Positions 53,866-62,374 of a stretch of 64,000 nucleotides of DNA are shown piece by piece (within the stretch, counting starts at the first letter, position 1; every line of letters begins with the position of its first letter). The stretch lies in NCBI RefSeq assembly GCF_003977685.1, contig NZ_RYZH01000029.1, forward strand, positions 28,178 to 92,177. The letters are read 5' to 3'. The notes below the pieces were generated by a model. The model did not search any database and had not been told where the DNA came from. It worked only from the letters and a program-made list of their open reading frames with translations. The position numbers and the translations under genes were made by a program. This DNA comes from Tautonia sociabilis (GTDB lineage Bacteria > Planctomycetota > Planctomycetia > Isosphaerales > Isosphaeraceae).

Positions 53866-54210
53866 GGCAGCAGTCCTCCCAGGGGGCCCGGACCTCTCGC
53901 CTCGAAGGGTGGGGCGCTCTCGGAGATGGCCCGCCGGACCTCCTCCCCGAGGAGGGGCCATCGCCGCGATCGGCCCAGGCGATCGGGGCCTCTCGGGAAT
54001 TCTCCCGAGGCGGGCCGCCCCGGCGACCGGGCATCTTACCAGCCCGTCGGGGTGCGGCCAGCCCGGTTCTGAGGACGGAGAGGGAGGACGGAGGCCGTCG
54101 CCCCCTGGTCCCGGAGGGGGGATCGGTGTAGCTTACATGTTCCACCCACCCGGCCGGGCACGGGCCCGGTTCCATCGTGCTCTCGTCGCGTTCCGGGAGA
54201 CAAGTCGACG
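53866..54210. other. Divergent intergenic region between kdsA and the FAH gene
   Basis: 345 bases. AT-rich spots are rare; tgtagcttacatg at 54126-54138 is the likeliest -10 area for the plus-strand gene. No small gene supported. Confidence 0.4.
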
Positions 54211-55074
54211 ATGCGCCTGCTGACCGTCGCCACCGATCAAGGCCCGAGGGCCTGCGCCGAGATCGACGGCCGCCTCGTCGACCTCAACGCCGCCGACCCC
54301 TCCCTGCCGGGCAGCGTCCGGGAGCTGATCGCCCAGGGGCCCGAGGGGATCGCCCGGGCCCGGGAGGCGGCCCCGGAAGGCTCGGTCCGCTACGACCTGG
54401 AGTCGAGCCGGCTGCTGGCCCCGGTCCCCGACCCGAGAAAGATCATCTGCCTCGGGTTGAACTACCGGGACCACGCCATCGAGACCGGCGCCAAGATCCC
54501 CGAGGAGCCGATCCTCTTCAGCAAGTACCCGACCGCCCTGATCGGCCACGGGGCGCCGATCCTGCTGCCGAAGGTCTGCCACGAGGTCGACTACGAGGCC
54601 GAGCTTGTCATCGTCGTCGGCCGGCCGGGGCGGGACATCCCGGCCGACCGGGCAATGGCGCACGTCGCCGGCTTCGCCGTCGGGCACGACGTCTCGGCTC
54701 GGGACTGGCAGCTCCGCAAGCCCGGCGGACAGTGGATGGCCGGCAAGACGTTCGACACCTTCGCCCCGGTCGGCCCGTATCTTGTGACCGCCGACGAGGT
54801 TCCCGACCCGCACGCCCTGGGGATCCGGCTGCGGCTCAACGGCCGATTGATGCAGAACTCCAACACCGCGCAATTGATCTTCCGGGTGCCGGAGACGATC
54901 GCCTACCTCTCCCAGATCATGACCCTGGAGCCCGGCGACCTGATCTTCACCGGCACCCCTCCTGGGGTCGGCATGGCGAGGAAGCCTCCGGTCTGGCTGA
55001 AGCCGGGGGACGTGGTCGAGGTGGAGATTGACGGGCTCGGCACGCTCCGGAACCCGATCGAGGCCCGTCCGTGA
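54211..55074 (+). CDS. Fumarylacetoacetate hydrolase family protein
   Basis: 287 residues, the common two-part form with a short N-terminal domain (LLTVATDQGPRACAEIDG) and the FAH fold: ICLGLNYRDHAIETG, PILFSKYPTALIGHG, DYEAELVIVVGR with the metal-binding glutamates, GFAVGHDVSARDWQ, KTFDTFAPVGPYLV and FTGTPPGVGMAR. Related enzymes hydrolyse or tautomerise acylpyruvates and similar diketo acids (for example oxaloacetate, 2-hydroxymuconate derivatives); the substrate is undecided. The stop overlaps the start of the next gene. Confidence 0.93.
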   Translation: MRLLTVATDQGPRACAEIDGRLVDLNAADPSLPGSVRELIAQGPEGIARAREAAPEGSVRYDLESSRLLAPVPDPRKIICLGLNYRDHAIETGAKIPEEPILFSKYPTALIGHGAPILLPKVCHEVDYEAELVIVVGRPGRDIPADRAMAHVAGFAVGHDVSARDWQLRKPGGQWMAGKTFDTFAPVGPYLVTADEVPDPHALGIRLRLNGRLMQNSNTAQLIFRVPETIAYLSQIMTLEPGDLIFTGTPPGVGMARKPPVWLKPGDVVEVEIDGLGTLRNPIEARP

Positions 55075-55529
55075 TCGCCGCCCTGCTGGCCGTTTTGCTG
55101 ATCGGGGCCGGGGAGGACGAGGCGTCCCTCCCGGACGACCTGGCCCGGCATCAGGGAACCTGGGCGGTCGAGCGCTCGATCCGCAACGGCGAGGACGGCC
55201 CCCCCGAGGCGATCCGGGAGATCATCCGGGTGGTCGAGGGGGACCGGATCGTCTGGAAGCGATCGGGAAAGCCCTTCGCGGCCACCCGGTTCGAGCTCGA
55301 TCCCAAGGCCGAGCCCAAGGCGATCGACCTGATCCCCGAAGGGGGACCGAACCGGGGGAACCGGGTGCTCGGGATCTACTCGTTCGAGGACGGCCGGCTG
55401 ATCCTCTGCACCTCGGATCCCGGCCGCCCTCGCCCAACCGCCTTCGAGGCCGGGCCGGGGAGCGCGAGGACGCTGATGACCTTCCGGAAGCTCGCCCCCG
55501 AGGGTCCGGATGCACCGAGGGGCCCGTGA
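55071..55529 (+). CDS. TIGR03067-domain protein
   Basis: 152 residues. The GTG start overlaps the FAH stop (GTGA), showing translational coupling. The first 14 residues form a hydrophobic start (IAALLAVLLIGAG), probably a short signal peptide. The rest matches the planctomycete TIGR03067 domain, recognisable from DLARHQGTWAVERSIRNGEDG, FELDPKAEPKAIDLIPEG, GIYSFEDGRLILC and MTFRK. The function of this lineage-specific, lipocalin-like domain is unknown. Confidence 0.88.
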   Translation: MIAALLAVLLIGAGEDEASLPDDLARHQGTWAVERSIRNGEDGPPEAIREIIRVVEGDRIVWKRSGKPFAATRFELDPKAEPKAIDLIPEGGPNRGNRVLGIYSFEDGRLILCTSDPGRPRPTAFEAGPGSARTLMTFRKLAPEGPDAPRGP

Positions 55530-55741
55530 CCGGGGGCCTTCAGGCTCTTGCTCCGGGTCGATTCCCGGGGAAATAATGAACGACGAGTGTTGAACACCCG
55601 GCCCCTCGACCCCGTGGTCTGGGTGCGATCGGTCCCTCCTCGACCCGATCCGAATCGGCTCCCCCCCCTTGACCACCCGAGGCCCGGTGCCGGCCCTTCC
55701 CCGCCGAGGGGCCGCCTCCGGCCGTAGGAGTGCGCCGCGAG

Positions 55742-57043
55742 ATGACCACCCCGACCGGATCCTCGGAGGAGCGGCTCGACGTACCGTTCTCCGCCCCGTT
55801 CGTCCATCGCCTGCGGTTCACCCGGGACGTACTCGGCGCCGAGCCCGAGGTGCTCGCCGAGCTGCTCGAACCCTCCGGCGATCGGCCGGCCCGGGTGCAG
55901 TTCTGGGTGGACGGTCACGTGGCCGAGGCCCGGCCGGGACTGATCGAGGCTCTTGGCTGCTTCTCCGAGCGGTTCGCCGACCGGCTCCGCGTCGTCGGAT
56001 CGCCGATCGTCGTGCCCGGCGGCGAGGCGATCAAGAACGACATCCAGGGACTGGAGGGGATGCTCCAGGCCTTCAACGAGGCGGACCTGGACCGCCGCAG
56101 CTACGTCGTCGTGATCGGAGGCGGCGCGGTGCTCGACGCGGTCGGCTTCGCGGCGGCGATCGCCCACCGGGGGATCCGGCTCGTCCGGCTGCCGACGACC
56201 ACGCTGGCCCAGGCCGACTCCGGCGTGGGGGTCAAGAACGGCGTCAACCTGTTCGGCAAGAAGAACTGGCTGGGGGCGTTCGCCGTCCCCTGGGCGGTGG
56301 TCAACGACGAGACCCTGCTCGACTCGCTCCCGGATCGCGACTACGTCTCGGGCTTCTCCGAGGCGGTGAAGGTGTCGCTGCTGAAGGACCCGGCGGCGTT
56401 CGACCGCATCTGTCGAGACGCCCGGCGAATCTCCCGGCGCGACCCGGAGGCGGCCGGGCCGGTGATCCGGGACTCGGTGCGGATGCACCTGGACCACATC
56501 ACCCGGGGGGGCGACCCCTTCGAGGCGCTGGAGGCCCGGCCGCTGGACTTCGGCCACTGGTCGGCCCACAAGCTGGAGCCGCTCAGCGGCTTCTCGCTCC
56601 GGCACGGCGAGGCGGTGGCCATCGGCGTGGCGATCGACTCGGTCTATTCCTCGATCGCCCTGGGGCTGGATCCCTCGGCGGCCGACCGCGTCCTCCGCTG
56701 CCTGGCGGACCTCGGCCTGCCGCTGGACGACCCGGCGCTGGACGACACCGACCACCTGTTCCTCGGCCTGGAGGAGTTCCGCCAGCACCTCGGCGGCCGG
56801 CTCACGCTGACAATGATCCCCGGCGTCGGCCGGCCGATCGACGTGCACGAGGTCGACTACGACGCGATGCGACAGGCGATCGCCACCGTCCGCCTCCGAG
56901 CCCGATCGCTCGGCACCCCCCGAGTCCCCCGCGCCAATCCCCCCCTCCATGCCCGACGCTGCTCGAAGTCGGCCGAGCAAGGCAGGCTCGGGGAATCTCG
57001 CCCGGGAGCGTTGCTCTGGTCGCTGCGCGAGGCGACGCGGTAG
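55742..57043 (+). CDS. 3-dehydroquinate synthase-like sugar-phosphate cyclase (EboD-like)
   Basis: 433 residues. NAD-binding and cyclase motifs of the AroB superfamily: VVIGGGAVLDAVGFAAAIAHRG, LPTTTLAQADSGVGVKNGVN, WLGAFAVPWAVVNDETLLDSLPDRDYVSGFSEAVK, LDFGHWSAHKLE and RHGEAVAIGVA. The metal ligands (Glu in SEAVK, His in GHWSAH, His in RHGEA) are all present, but GVKNGVN replaces the GGKTGIN of true AroB. The whole looks more like the EboD branch of sugar-phosphate cyclases; no other ebo genes are here. A C-terminal tail of about 45 R/S-rich residues is unusual. Product unknown: dehydroquinate or another cyclitol. Confidence 0.85.
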   Translation: MTTPTGSSEERLDVPFSAPFVHRLRFTRDVLGAEPEVLAELLEPSGDRPARVQFWVDGHVAEARPGLIEALGCFSERFADRLRVVGSPIVVPGGEAIKNDIQGLEGMLQAFNEADLDRRSYVVVIGGGAVLDAVGFAAAIAHRGIRLVRLPTTTLAQADSGVGVKNGVNLFGKKNWLGAFAVPWAVVNDETLLDSLPDRDYVSGFSEAVKVSLLKDPAAFDRICRDARRISRRDPEAAGPVIRDSVRMHLDHITRGGDPFEALEARPLDFGHWSAHKLEPLSGFSLRHGEAVAIGVAIDSVYSSIALGLDPSAADRVLRCLADLGLPLDDPALDDTDHLFLGLEEFRQHLGGRLTLTMIPGVGRPIDVHEVDYDAMRQAIATVRLRARSLGTPRVPRANPPLHARRCSKSAEQGRLGESRPGALLWSLREATR

Positions 57044-57108
57044 GATCGTCGGTCCCCCCCCGCGCTCGCTTTGACTCGACCCGAAGCCAGGCCAACGCCT
57101 CCATCGCC

Positions 57109-57792
57109 ATGCCCCGACGCCGCATCACCGTCGATACGACGGGCACGTTCGTTCCGCTGGACGAGTTGCAGCCTCCGCTCGACTGGCCGACCTTCTTCGG
57201 CAACGACCACCCGGTTGAGGTGGAGGTCGGGCCCGGCAAGGGGGTCTTCCTCGCGTCAGCCGGCTCGGAGCAGCCGGGGACGAACTTCGTGGGGGTCGAG
57301 CTGGCGAAGAAGTACGCGCTGCACTCCGCGGCGAGGGTGGTGAAGGCGGGCCTGCGAAACGTCCGGGTCGTGGCCGGAGACGCTCAGAAGTTCCTCGACG
57401 AGTTCGTGCCCGACCGCTCGGTCGAGGTCCTGCACGTCTACTTCCCCGATCCGTGGTGGAAGAAGCGGCACCGCAAGCGTCGGGTGGTCAACGAGCGATT
57501 CGTCTCCCGAGCGGCGCAGGTCGTCCGCCTCGGCGGGGAGCTCCGGGTGATGACCGACGTGGAGGAGTACTTCCGGGAGATCGTCGACGTGCTCGGCGAG
57601 CACCCGGCGTTCGAGGCGATCGACGAATCCCGCGTCGAGGCGGGGGACGCCTGGCAATTGCAAACGAACTTCGCCAACAAGTTCCGTCAGGAAGGGAGGC
57701 CGTTCTTCGGGGAGCGATACCGGGTGGGGCAGGGGGGATCGCCCCCGGAACCTCCGCTCCGCGAAGCGACGCTGGATGGCTCGGCCCGCTGA
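57109..57792 (+). CDS. trmB: tRNA (guanine-N7-)-methyltransferase
   Basis: 227 residues. Makes m7G46 in the tRNA variable loop using S-adenosylmethionine (EC 2.1.1.33). Motifs: EVEVGPGKGVFLASA (SAM-binding, GPGKG), NFVGVELAKKYALHSAARV, VVAGDAQKFL, YFPDPWWKKRHRKRRVV (the family hallmark) and LGGELRVMTDVEEYF. The C-terminus has NFANKFRQEGRPFFGERY. It begins 65 bases after the cyclase gene. A TAGGAT box at 57041-57046 could be its -10, but no good -35 is spaced to it. Confidence 0.95.
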   Translation: MPRRRITVDTTGTFVPLDELQPPLDWPTFFGNDHPVEVEVGPGKGVFLASAGSEQPGTNFVGVELAKKYALHSAARVVKAGLRNVRVVAGDAQKFLDEFVPDRSVEVLHVYFPDPWWKKRHRKRRVVNERFVSRAAQVVRLGGELRVMTDVEEYFREIVDVLGEHPAFEAIDESRVEAGDAWQLQTNFANKFRQEGRPFFGERYRVGQGGSPPEPPLREATLDGSAR

Positions 57793-57938
57793 TCCTCCCC
57801 GGGCGTCGCTCCCCGTCCCGAGCTGGCCCAGCGATCCCTCCCCGCTCCAGCTAATCTGGCCGGGTTCTCCCCCATCGGTTAGGCTGCTCGACGCTCCGGA
57901 ACAACCGGGCTCGCGAGCAGGCACGGAGGCCGAAGGGG

Positions 57939-58604
57939 ATGAAGATCCAGCACCCGATGCTGTTCTCGGCCGTCGGGACGGCCGGGGCGTGGGCGGTTCG
58001 TCGCCTGGTGGGGTCGAGCCGCTTTCATTTCCGGTACGAGGACCCGAACGTCAACCCGGAGGTCGCCCGGAGGCTGGGAACGCGCTACATCTACGCGTTC
58101 TTCCACGAGGTCATGCTTTTCCCGGCGTACTACTGGGCCTGGCCGGAGATGCAGATCCTCATCAGCGACCATCGCGACGGCGAGTACATCACCCGGGTCG
58201 TCCGCAAGCTGGGCTTCGGCGTGGTGCGAGGATCGACCACCCGAGGAGGAGCCCGGGCGCTCCGGGAGATGATCGCCCGGATCGACCGGGGCCACCTTTG
58301 CGTCACGCCGGACGGCCCGAGGGGGCCCCGGCGGCACGTGCATCAGGGGATGATCTACCTGGCCTCGAAGACCGGCTGGCCGATCGTGGGGGCCGGTATG
58401 GCCTTCCACCGCCCCTGGCGGGCGAAGAGCTGGGACCGCTTCGCCGTTCCCCGCCCGTTCCGGGCCGCCTGCTGCGTCGTCCCGCCGCCAGTGACGGTGC
58501 CGCCGGACGTGGACCGGGACGGCATCGAGCACTACCGCCTCGAAGTCGAGCGCCGGATGACCCGGGCGACCGAGGAGGCCGAGGCCTGGGTCGAACGCCT
58601 CTGA
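57939..58604 (+). CDS. DUF374-type lysophospholipid acyltransferase family protein
   Basis: 221 residues. N-terminal amphipathic or hydrophobic helix (MLFSAVGTAGAWAVRRLV), then the acyltransferase motif AFFHEVML with its histidine, GVVRGSTTRGGARALREMI, and CVTPDGPRGPRRHVHQGMIYLA, all typical of the DUF374 branch of the lysophospholipid acyltransferases, whose members acylate lipid A precursors or phospholipids. The start follows an upstream TTAGGCT box. It fits an outer-membrane lipid role, together with the LpxL-type gene at 14579. Confidence 0.88.
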   Translation: MKIQHPMLFSAVGTAGAWAVRRLVGSSRFHFRYEDPNVNPEVARRLGTRYIYAFFHEVMLFPAYYWAWPEMQILISDHRDGEYITRVVRKLGFGVVRGSTTRGGARALREMIARIDRGHLCVTPDGPRGPRRHVHQGMIYLASKTGWPIVGAGMAFHRPWRAKSWDRFAVPRPFRAACCVVPPPVTVPPDVDRDGIEHYRLEVERRMTRATEEAEAWVERL

Positions 58605-58848
58605 CGGCGATCAGGAACCGAGCCGGGCCGGGCCGGGCGGGCGAGACAGGGCAGGGGGCCTCGGATCACGAGTTGACTCCGGGGCGGGCGGGCCGCACAA
58701 TGGATGCGGCGGAAATGCCGACCCAAGCCCCATCGCACATGAACAGTTGATAAAATTGGACCTCCTCTCGCCCCGCCCTGCCCGCCCCGGCGGCGCCCGG
58801 GACATCGGCGTCCCGGCCGAGTCGCCGCCCCAACGCCCTGGCGAGCCC

Positions 58849-59799
58849 ATGCAACCCGAGTCCCCCCTCTCCGATTCGAGCAGCCGTTGGAAGCCGGTCT
58901 ACGACGACCTGCTCCGCATCGTTCTGGCCAGCGGGGCTCACGGCCAGCTCGTCGACGTTCGCGAACCGATCCGGAGGGCGGTCCGGGCCGATCGACCCCT
59001 GGTGATGCTCTGCCCTCATCCGGACGACGGCGCCATCACCGCCGCCTGCCTGCTGCATGAATTCGCCGTCGAACGTGGCCTGCCGGTGATCGAGGTGCTG
59101 GTCTTCGCCGGGGAACGGAACGTGGACGCCCCCTGGCTGAACAACCAGAAGAAGGTCACCGTCCGCGAGAAGGAGTTCCGGCTGGAGTGCGACGTGCTCG
59201 GCGCCGAGCCCGTTTGCTGGGACCTGGACGCCTACCGCAGCCCCGGCTACCGCCCGACGGCAGCCGATCTGGACAAGATCGTCGGCTGGTTCGAGCAGCG
59301 ACGCCCCGGGGCCCTGATCATCCCCCCGGCGACCGACGCCCACATGGCGCACCGGATGACCCGGTGCTTCGCGGCCATCGGCCTGATCGGCGCCGGCCTG
59401 GCTGACACGCTGGTGCTCAGCGGCTGGACCCCCTGGGGCCCGCTCCCGCAGCCCAACGCCTTCTTCACCTACGACGAGCAGGCCGAGCGCACCAAGGAGT
59501 GGGCGATCAACTGCCACGCCTCCCAGGTGAAGCTGACCGACTACACCGAGTTCTGCAACCACCTCGGCCGCGCCTACGCCGCCTTGACCCGGGAATGGTC
59601 CGAGGGGCATCGCCTGGCCGGGGGCCGGACGCCCCGGGCCGACGACCACGCCGCGGGGGTGGAGCTCTTCCGGATCGAGTCGTTCGACCCGACCCGGGCC
59701 GACTTGCTGGCCAGCGACCCGATCCAGGTGGCCCTCGGCGTGCTCGGCGGCCACCTCGACCCGAGGGCCATCCGGGAGGCGATCCCGGCCTCGGCCTGA
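58849..59799 (+). CDS. PIG-L family deacetylase (LmbE-like)
   Basis: 316 residues. The zinc-binding motif CPHPDDGAI and the later histidine in DAHMAH at about residue 165 define the PIG-L/LmbE fold, whose members remove acetyl groups from N-acetylglucosamine-type substrates. The N-terminal 40 residues (SRWKPVYDDLLRIVLASGAHGQLVDV) are helical. A nagB gene follows on the same strand, 516 bases on, so a joint role in amino-sugar metabolism is plausible. The ATG at 58849 was chosen; TTG at 58747 would add 34 residues without support. Confidence 0.9.
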   Translation: MQPESPLSDSSSRWKPVYDDLLRIVLASGAHGQLVDVREPIRRAVRADRPLVMLCPHPDDGAITAACLLHEFAVERGLPVIEVLVFAGERNVDAPWLNNQKKVTVREKEFRLECDVLGAEPVCWDLDAYRSPGYRPTAADLDKIVGWFEQRRPGALIIPPATDAHMAHRMTRCFAAIGLIGAGLADTLVLSGWTPWGPLPQPNAFFTYDEQAERTKEWAINCHASQVKLTDYTEFCNHLGRAYAALTREWSEGHRLAGGRTPRADDHAAGVELFRIESFDPTRADLLASDPIQVALGVLGGHLDPRAIREAIPASA

Positions 59800-59821
59800 G
59801 CCCGAAATCGCTCCCGGCCGA

Positions 59822-60112
59822 TCATCCGGAGTCGGGGCTTGGCTCGGAATCGCTCGCAGAGCAGAGGATCGAGGACGTCATCAGCGGCGACGTTGGCTCC
59901 ACGCAGGAGGCAAAGACATCAGCGTCGATGCCGACGACCGCCAACGTCGCCCGAAAGAGCAGAGCCACGACCCGAAGCCGGAGCGGACGCTCGTCTCCAG
60001 GGAGATCCAGGGCCTGGCCCAGCTCCGGGATTTCGCCCTCCCGCAGCAATTCTCCGCTCCAGTGGCCGGGCTCGTCTCCCGGCAAGGGATAGCGGATCCT
60101 TAGGCGAGCCAT
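59822..60112 (-). CDS. Possible small hypothetical protein, 96 residues
   Basis: Lies in the gap between the PIG-L and nagB genes on the opposite strand. The ATG at 60112 has GAGG eight bases upstream; a GTG at 60157 would add 15 residues but has no ribosome site. The product looks ordered: ARLRIRYPLPGDEPGHWSGE, then a hydrophobic stretch LRVVALLFRATLAVVGIDAD, then a serine-rich tail. No family recognised. A cataaaatt box on the minus strand at about 60159-60167 could be its -10. Confidence 0.5.
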   Translation of the reverse strand: MARLRIRYPLPGDEPGHWSGELLREGEIPELGQALDLPGDERPLRLRVVALLFRATLAVVGIDADVFASCVEPTSPLMTSSILCSASDSEPSPDSG

Positions 60113-60314
60113 CGCCGTTGCCTCGTCGAGATCGGGAACCGGCCCGGCATCCTCCACCGAATTTTATGACGAGGAGACGGCGGATACCAGGGGATCCCTG
60201 CCGGGGCTTCCTCGAAAGCGGCCCGGCACGTATGCTGGCTCAACCCGCGCCGAACCGGGCTCGATCCTCGACACCGGCCCATGCCCCCCGTTGACACGGA
60301 ACCCCACGACGACG

Positions 60315-61127
60315 ATGCCCGCACCCAAGCCCTCCCGCTCCTTCTCCATCGACGGCGCCTCGGTCCTGGTCTTCGACGACAAGATCGACGCCTGCTCGGC
60401 CGCGGCCGACCGGATCGCGGCGGTGATCCGGGACCGCGTCTCGGCCTCGGGCAAGGCCGTGCTCGGCCTGGCGACCGGGAGCACTCCGGTGCCGGTGTAC
60501 GATCGACTGGTGGAGGAGCACCGCGCCGGCCGGCTGTCGTTCGCCGGCGTGTCGACCTTCAACCTGGACGAGTATTACCCCATCTCTCCGCTCGACCCGC
60601 AGAGCTACCGGTTCTACATGGACCGGCACCTGTTCTCCCGGGTCGACCTGGCCCCCAACCGCTCCCACGTGCCCGACGGCACCGTCCCGGAAGCCGCGCT
60701 GGAGGCATACGGGAGGGCGTACGACGGCTGGATCGAGGGCGAAGGGGGCCTGGACCTCCAGCTCCTGGGCCTCGGCCGGAACGGGCATATCGGCTTCAAC
60801 GAGCCGACGGAGCTGGACCTCGACCGCGCCCTGGCCCTGCCCACCCGCCCGGTCAAACTGCACCCGACGACCATCGCCGACGCCGCCAAGGACTTCGGCG
60901 GCGAGGAGCACGTCCCCCGGCGGGCCCTGACCATGGGGATCGCCCCGATCCGGTCGGCCCGGGAGATCCTCGTGCTGGCCTTCGGCCCGAACAAGGCGGG
61001 AGCGGTGTCGGGATCGCTGCTCGGGGAGGTCTCGGCTCGGGTCCCCGGCTCGCTGCTCCGCCCGGCCGGCCCCCGGGTGACCTGGATGCTCGACCCCGAG
61101 GCGGCCGCCGGCCTCGACCGCCGGTAA
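60315..61127 (+). CDS. nagB: Glucosamine-6-phosphate deaminase
   Basis: 270 residues. Converts glucosamine-6-phosphate to fructose-6-phosphate and ammonia (EC 3.5.99.6). Motifs: GLATGSTPVPVYDRLVEEH, STFNLDEYYPISPLDPQSYRFYM with the catalytic aspartate, LLGLGRNGHIGFNEP with the histidine, and RALTMGI. The N-terminus is the usual NagB start after a short S/P extension. The next plus-strand genes are the heptose genes, 180 bases on. Confidence 0.95.
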   Translation: MPAPKPSRSFSIDGASVLVFDDKIDACSAAADRIAAVIRDRVSASGKAVLGLATGSTPVPVYDRLVEEHRAGRLSFAGVSTFNLDEYYPISPLDPQSYRFYMDRHLFSRVDLAPNRSHVPDGTVPEAALEAYGRAYDGWIEGEGGLDLQLLGLGRNGHIGFNEPTELDLDRALALPTRPVKLHPTTIADAAKDFGGEEHVPRRALTMGIAPIRSAREILVLAFGPNKAGAVSGSLLGEVSARVPGSLLRPAGPRVTWMLDPEAAAGLDRR

Positions 61128-61188
61128 GCCGCTCGTCGGCAGAGGCCGGGCCCTCGAGGACCAACCGGCGGCGGGTCGCCGGCTCGCG

Positions 61189-61217
61189 TTGACGGTCTTG
61201 AACCCGTCTGCTACCGT
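61189..61217 (+). promoter_or_regulatory. Sigma-70-type promoter of hldD
   Basis: -35 TTGACG (one mismatch to TTGACA) at 61189-61194, spacer of 17 bases, -10 TACCGT at 61212-61217. About 90 bases before the hldD start. Confidence 0.5.
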
Positions 61218-61307
61218 CGGTCGCGCCCGGGGAGGGCCGCCCCCGGGCCGGCCGGGATGCGCCTCGGCCGACCCTCGCCCCGCATCTCCCCCGCGGATCC
61301 CCTCGCC

Positions 61308-62255
61308 ATGCACATCGTCACGGGAGCCGCCGGCTTCATCGGCAGCAATATCGTCCGCGCCCTGAACGATCGGGGCATTTCGGACATCCTCGCCGTCGAC
61401 GACCTCCGCCAGGGGGACAAGTTCCGCAACCTCAAGGACTGCGACCTGGCCGACTACATGGACCTCGCCGAGTTCCGCGACCTGATCCGGTCGGGGAAGT
61501 CCATCGGCCCGGTCCAGGCGATCCTCCACCAGGGAGCGTGCGCCGACACCACCGAGTCGGACGGCCGCTTCATGATGGATAACAATTTCACCTTCTCCAA
61601 GGAGCTGCTGCGCTGGGCCGTCGACCTTGGCTCGGCCCTGGTCTACGCCTCCAGCGCCTCGGTCTACGGCGCCGGCACGGTCTGCCGGGAGGAGCGTGCC
61701 TGCGAAGACCCGCTCAACGTGTACGCCTACTCCAAGCTCCTCTTCGACCGCTACGTCGAGGCCGCCCGGCCCCGCCTGAGGACCACGGTGGTCGGCCTCC
61801 GCTACTTCAACGTCTACGGCCCTCGCGAGCAGTTCAAGGGCCGCATGGCGTCCATGGTCCACCAGCTCCACCAGCAGCTCGCCCGAGACGGCGTCGCCCG
61901 CCTGTTCGAGGGGACCGACGGCTACGGCCCCGGCGAGCAGCGCCGAGACTTCGTCTTCGTGGGGGACGTGGCCCGGGTCAACCTCTTCTTTGCCGAGGGG
62001 CCGCCGAGGGTGGGAGTGTTCAATGTCGGCACCGGCCAGAGCCGGAGCTTCAACGACATCGCCCGCATCCTGATCGAACAGCTCGGTCGAGGGAGGGTGG
62101 AATACATCCCCTTTCCCGACACGCTGCGGGGCAAGTACCAGTCGTTCACGCAGGCCGACTTGACCCGACTGCGATCCGTCGGTTACGAGGAGCCGTTCAC
62201 CTCGCTGGAGGAGGGGATCGCGCGGCTGGTCGCCGCGTCGTCGCCCCCCTGCTGA
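61308..62255 (+). CDS. hldD: ADP-L-glycero-D-manno-heptose 6-epimerase
   Basis: 315 residues. NAD(P)-dependent short-chain epimerase (EC 5.1.3.20) making the heptose donor of LPS inner core. TGAAGFIGSNIVRALNDRG is the Rossmann fingerprint; family blocks are ILHQGACADTTESDGRFMMDNNF, ASSASVYGAG, NVYAYSKLLFDRYV with the catalytic tyrosine and lysine, LRYFNVYGPRE and FNVGTGQSRSFNDIA. It acts on the product of HldE, encoded next on the same strand after a 119-base gap. Confidence 0.95.
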   Translation: MHIVTGAAGFIGSNIVRALNDRGISDILAVDDLRQGDKFRNLKDCDLADYMDLAEFRDLIRSGKSIGPVQAILHQGACADTTESDGRFMMDNNFTFSKELLRWAVDLGSALVYASSASVYGAGTVCREERACEDPLNVYAYSKLLFDRYVEAARPRLRTTVVGLRYFNVYGPREQFKGRMASMVHQLHQQLARDGVARLFEGTDGYGPGEQRRDFVFVGDVARVNLFFAEGPPRVGVFNVGTGQSRSFNDIARILIEQLGRGRVEYIPFPDTLRGKYQSFTQADLTRLRSVGYEEPFTSLEEGIARLVAASSPPC

Positions 62256-62374
62256 CGGGGCTCCTCCCCGAATCCCGGGGCGGCGAGGATCGGGCCGAGG
62301 CGGACGGAACCGCCCGGCGGGCGGGCCGGCGGTGGCAGCCGGCGGCCCAGGAGGCTCAGCGAGGAGCGACTCCC

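Noticed and set aside
55742..57792. A biosynthetic gene cluster around the cyclase gene
   Set aside because: Neighbours are housekeeping (trmB, FAH, TIGR03067); no prenyltransferase or ebo partner is present.
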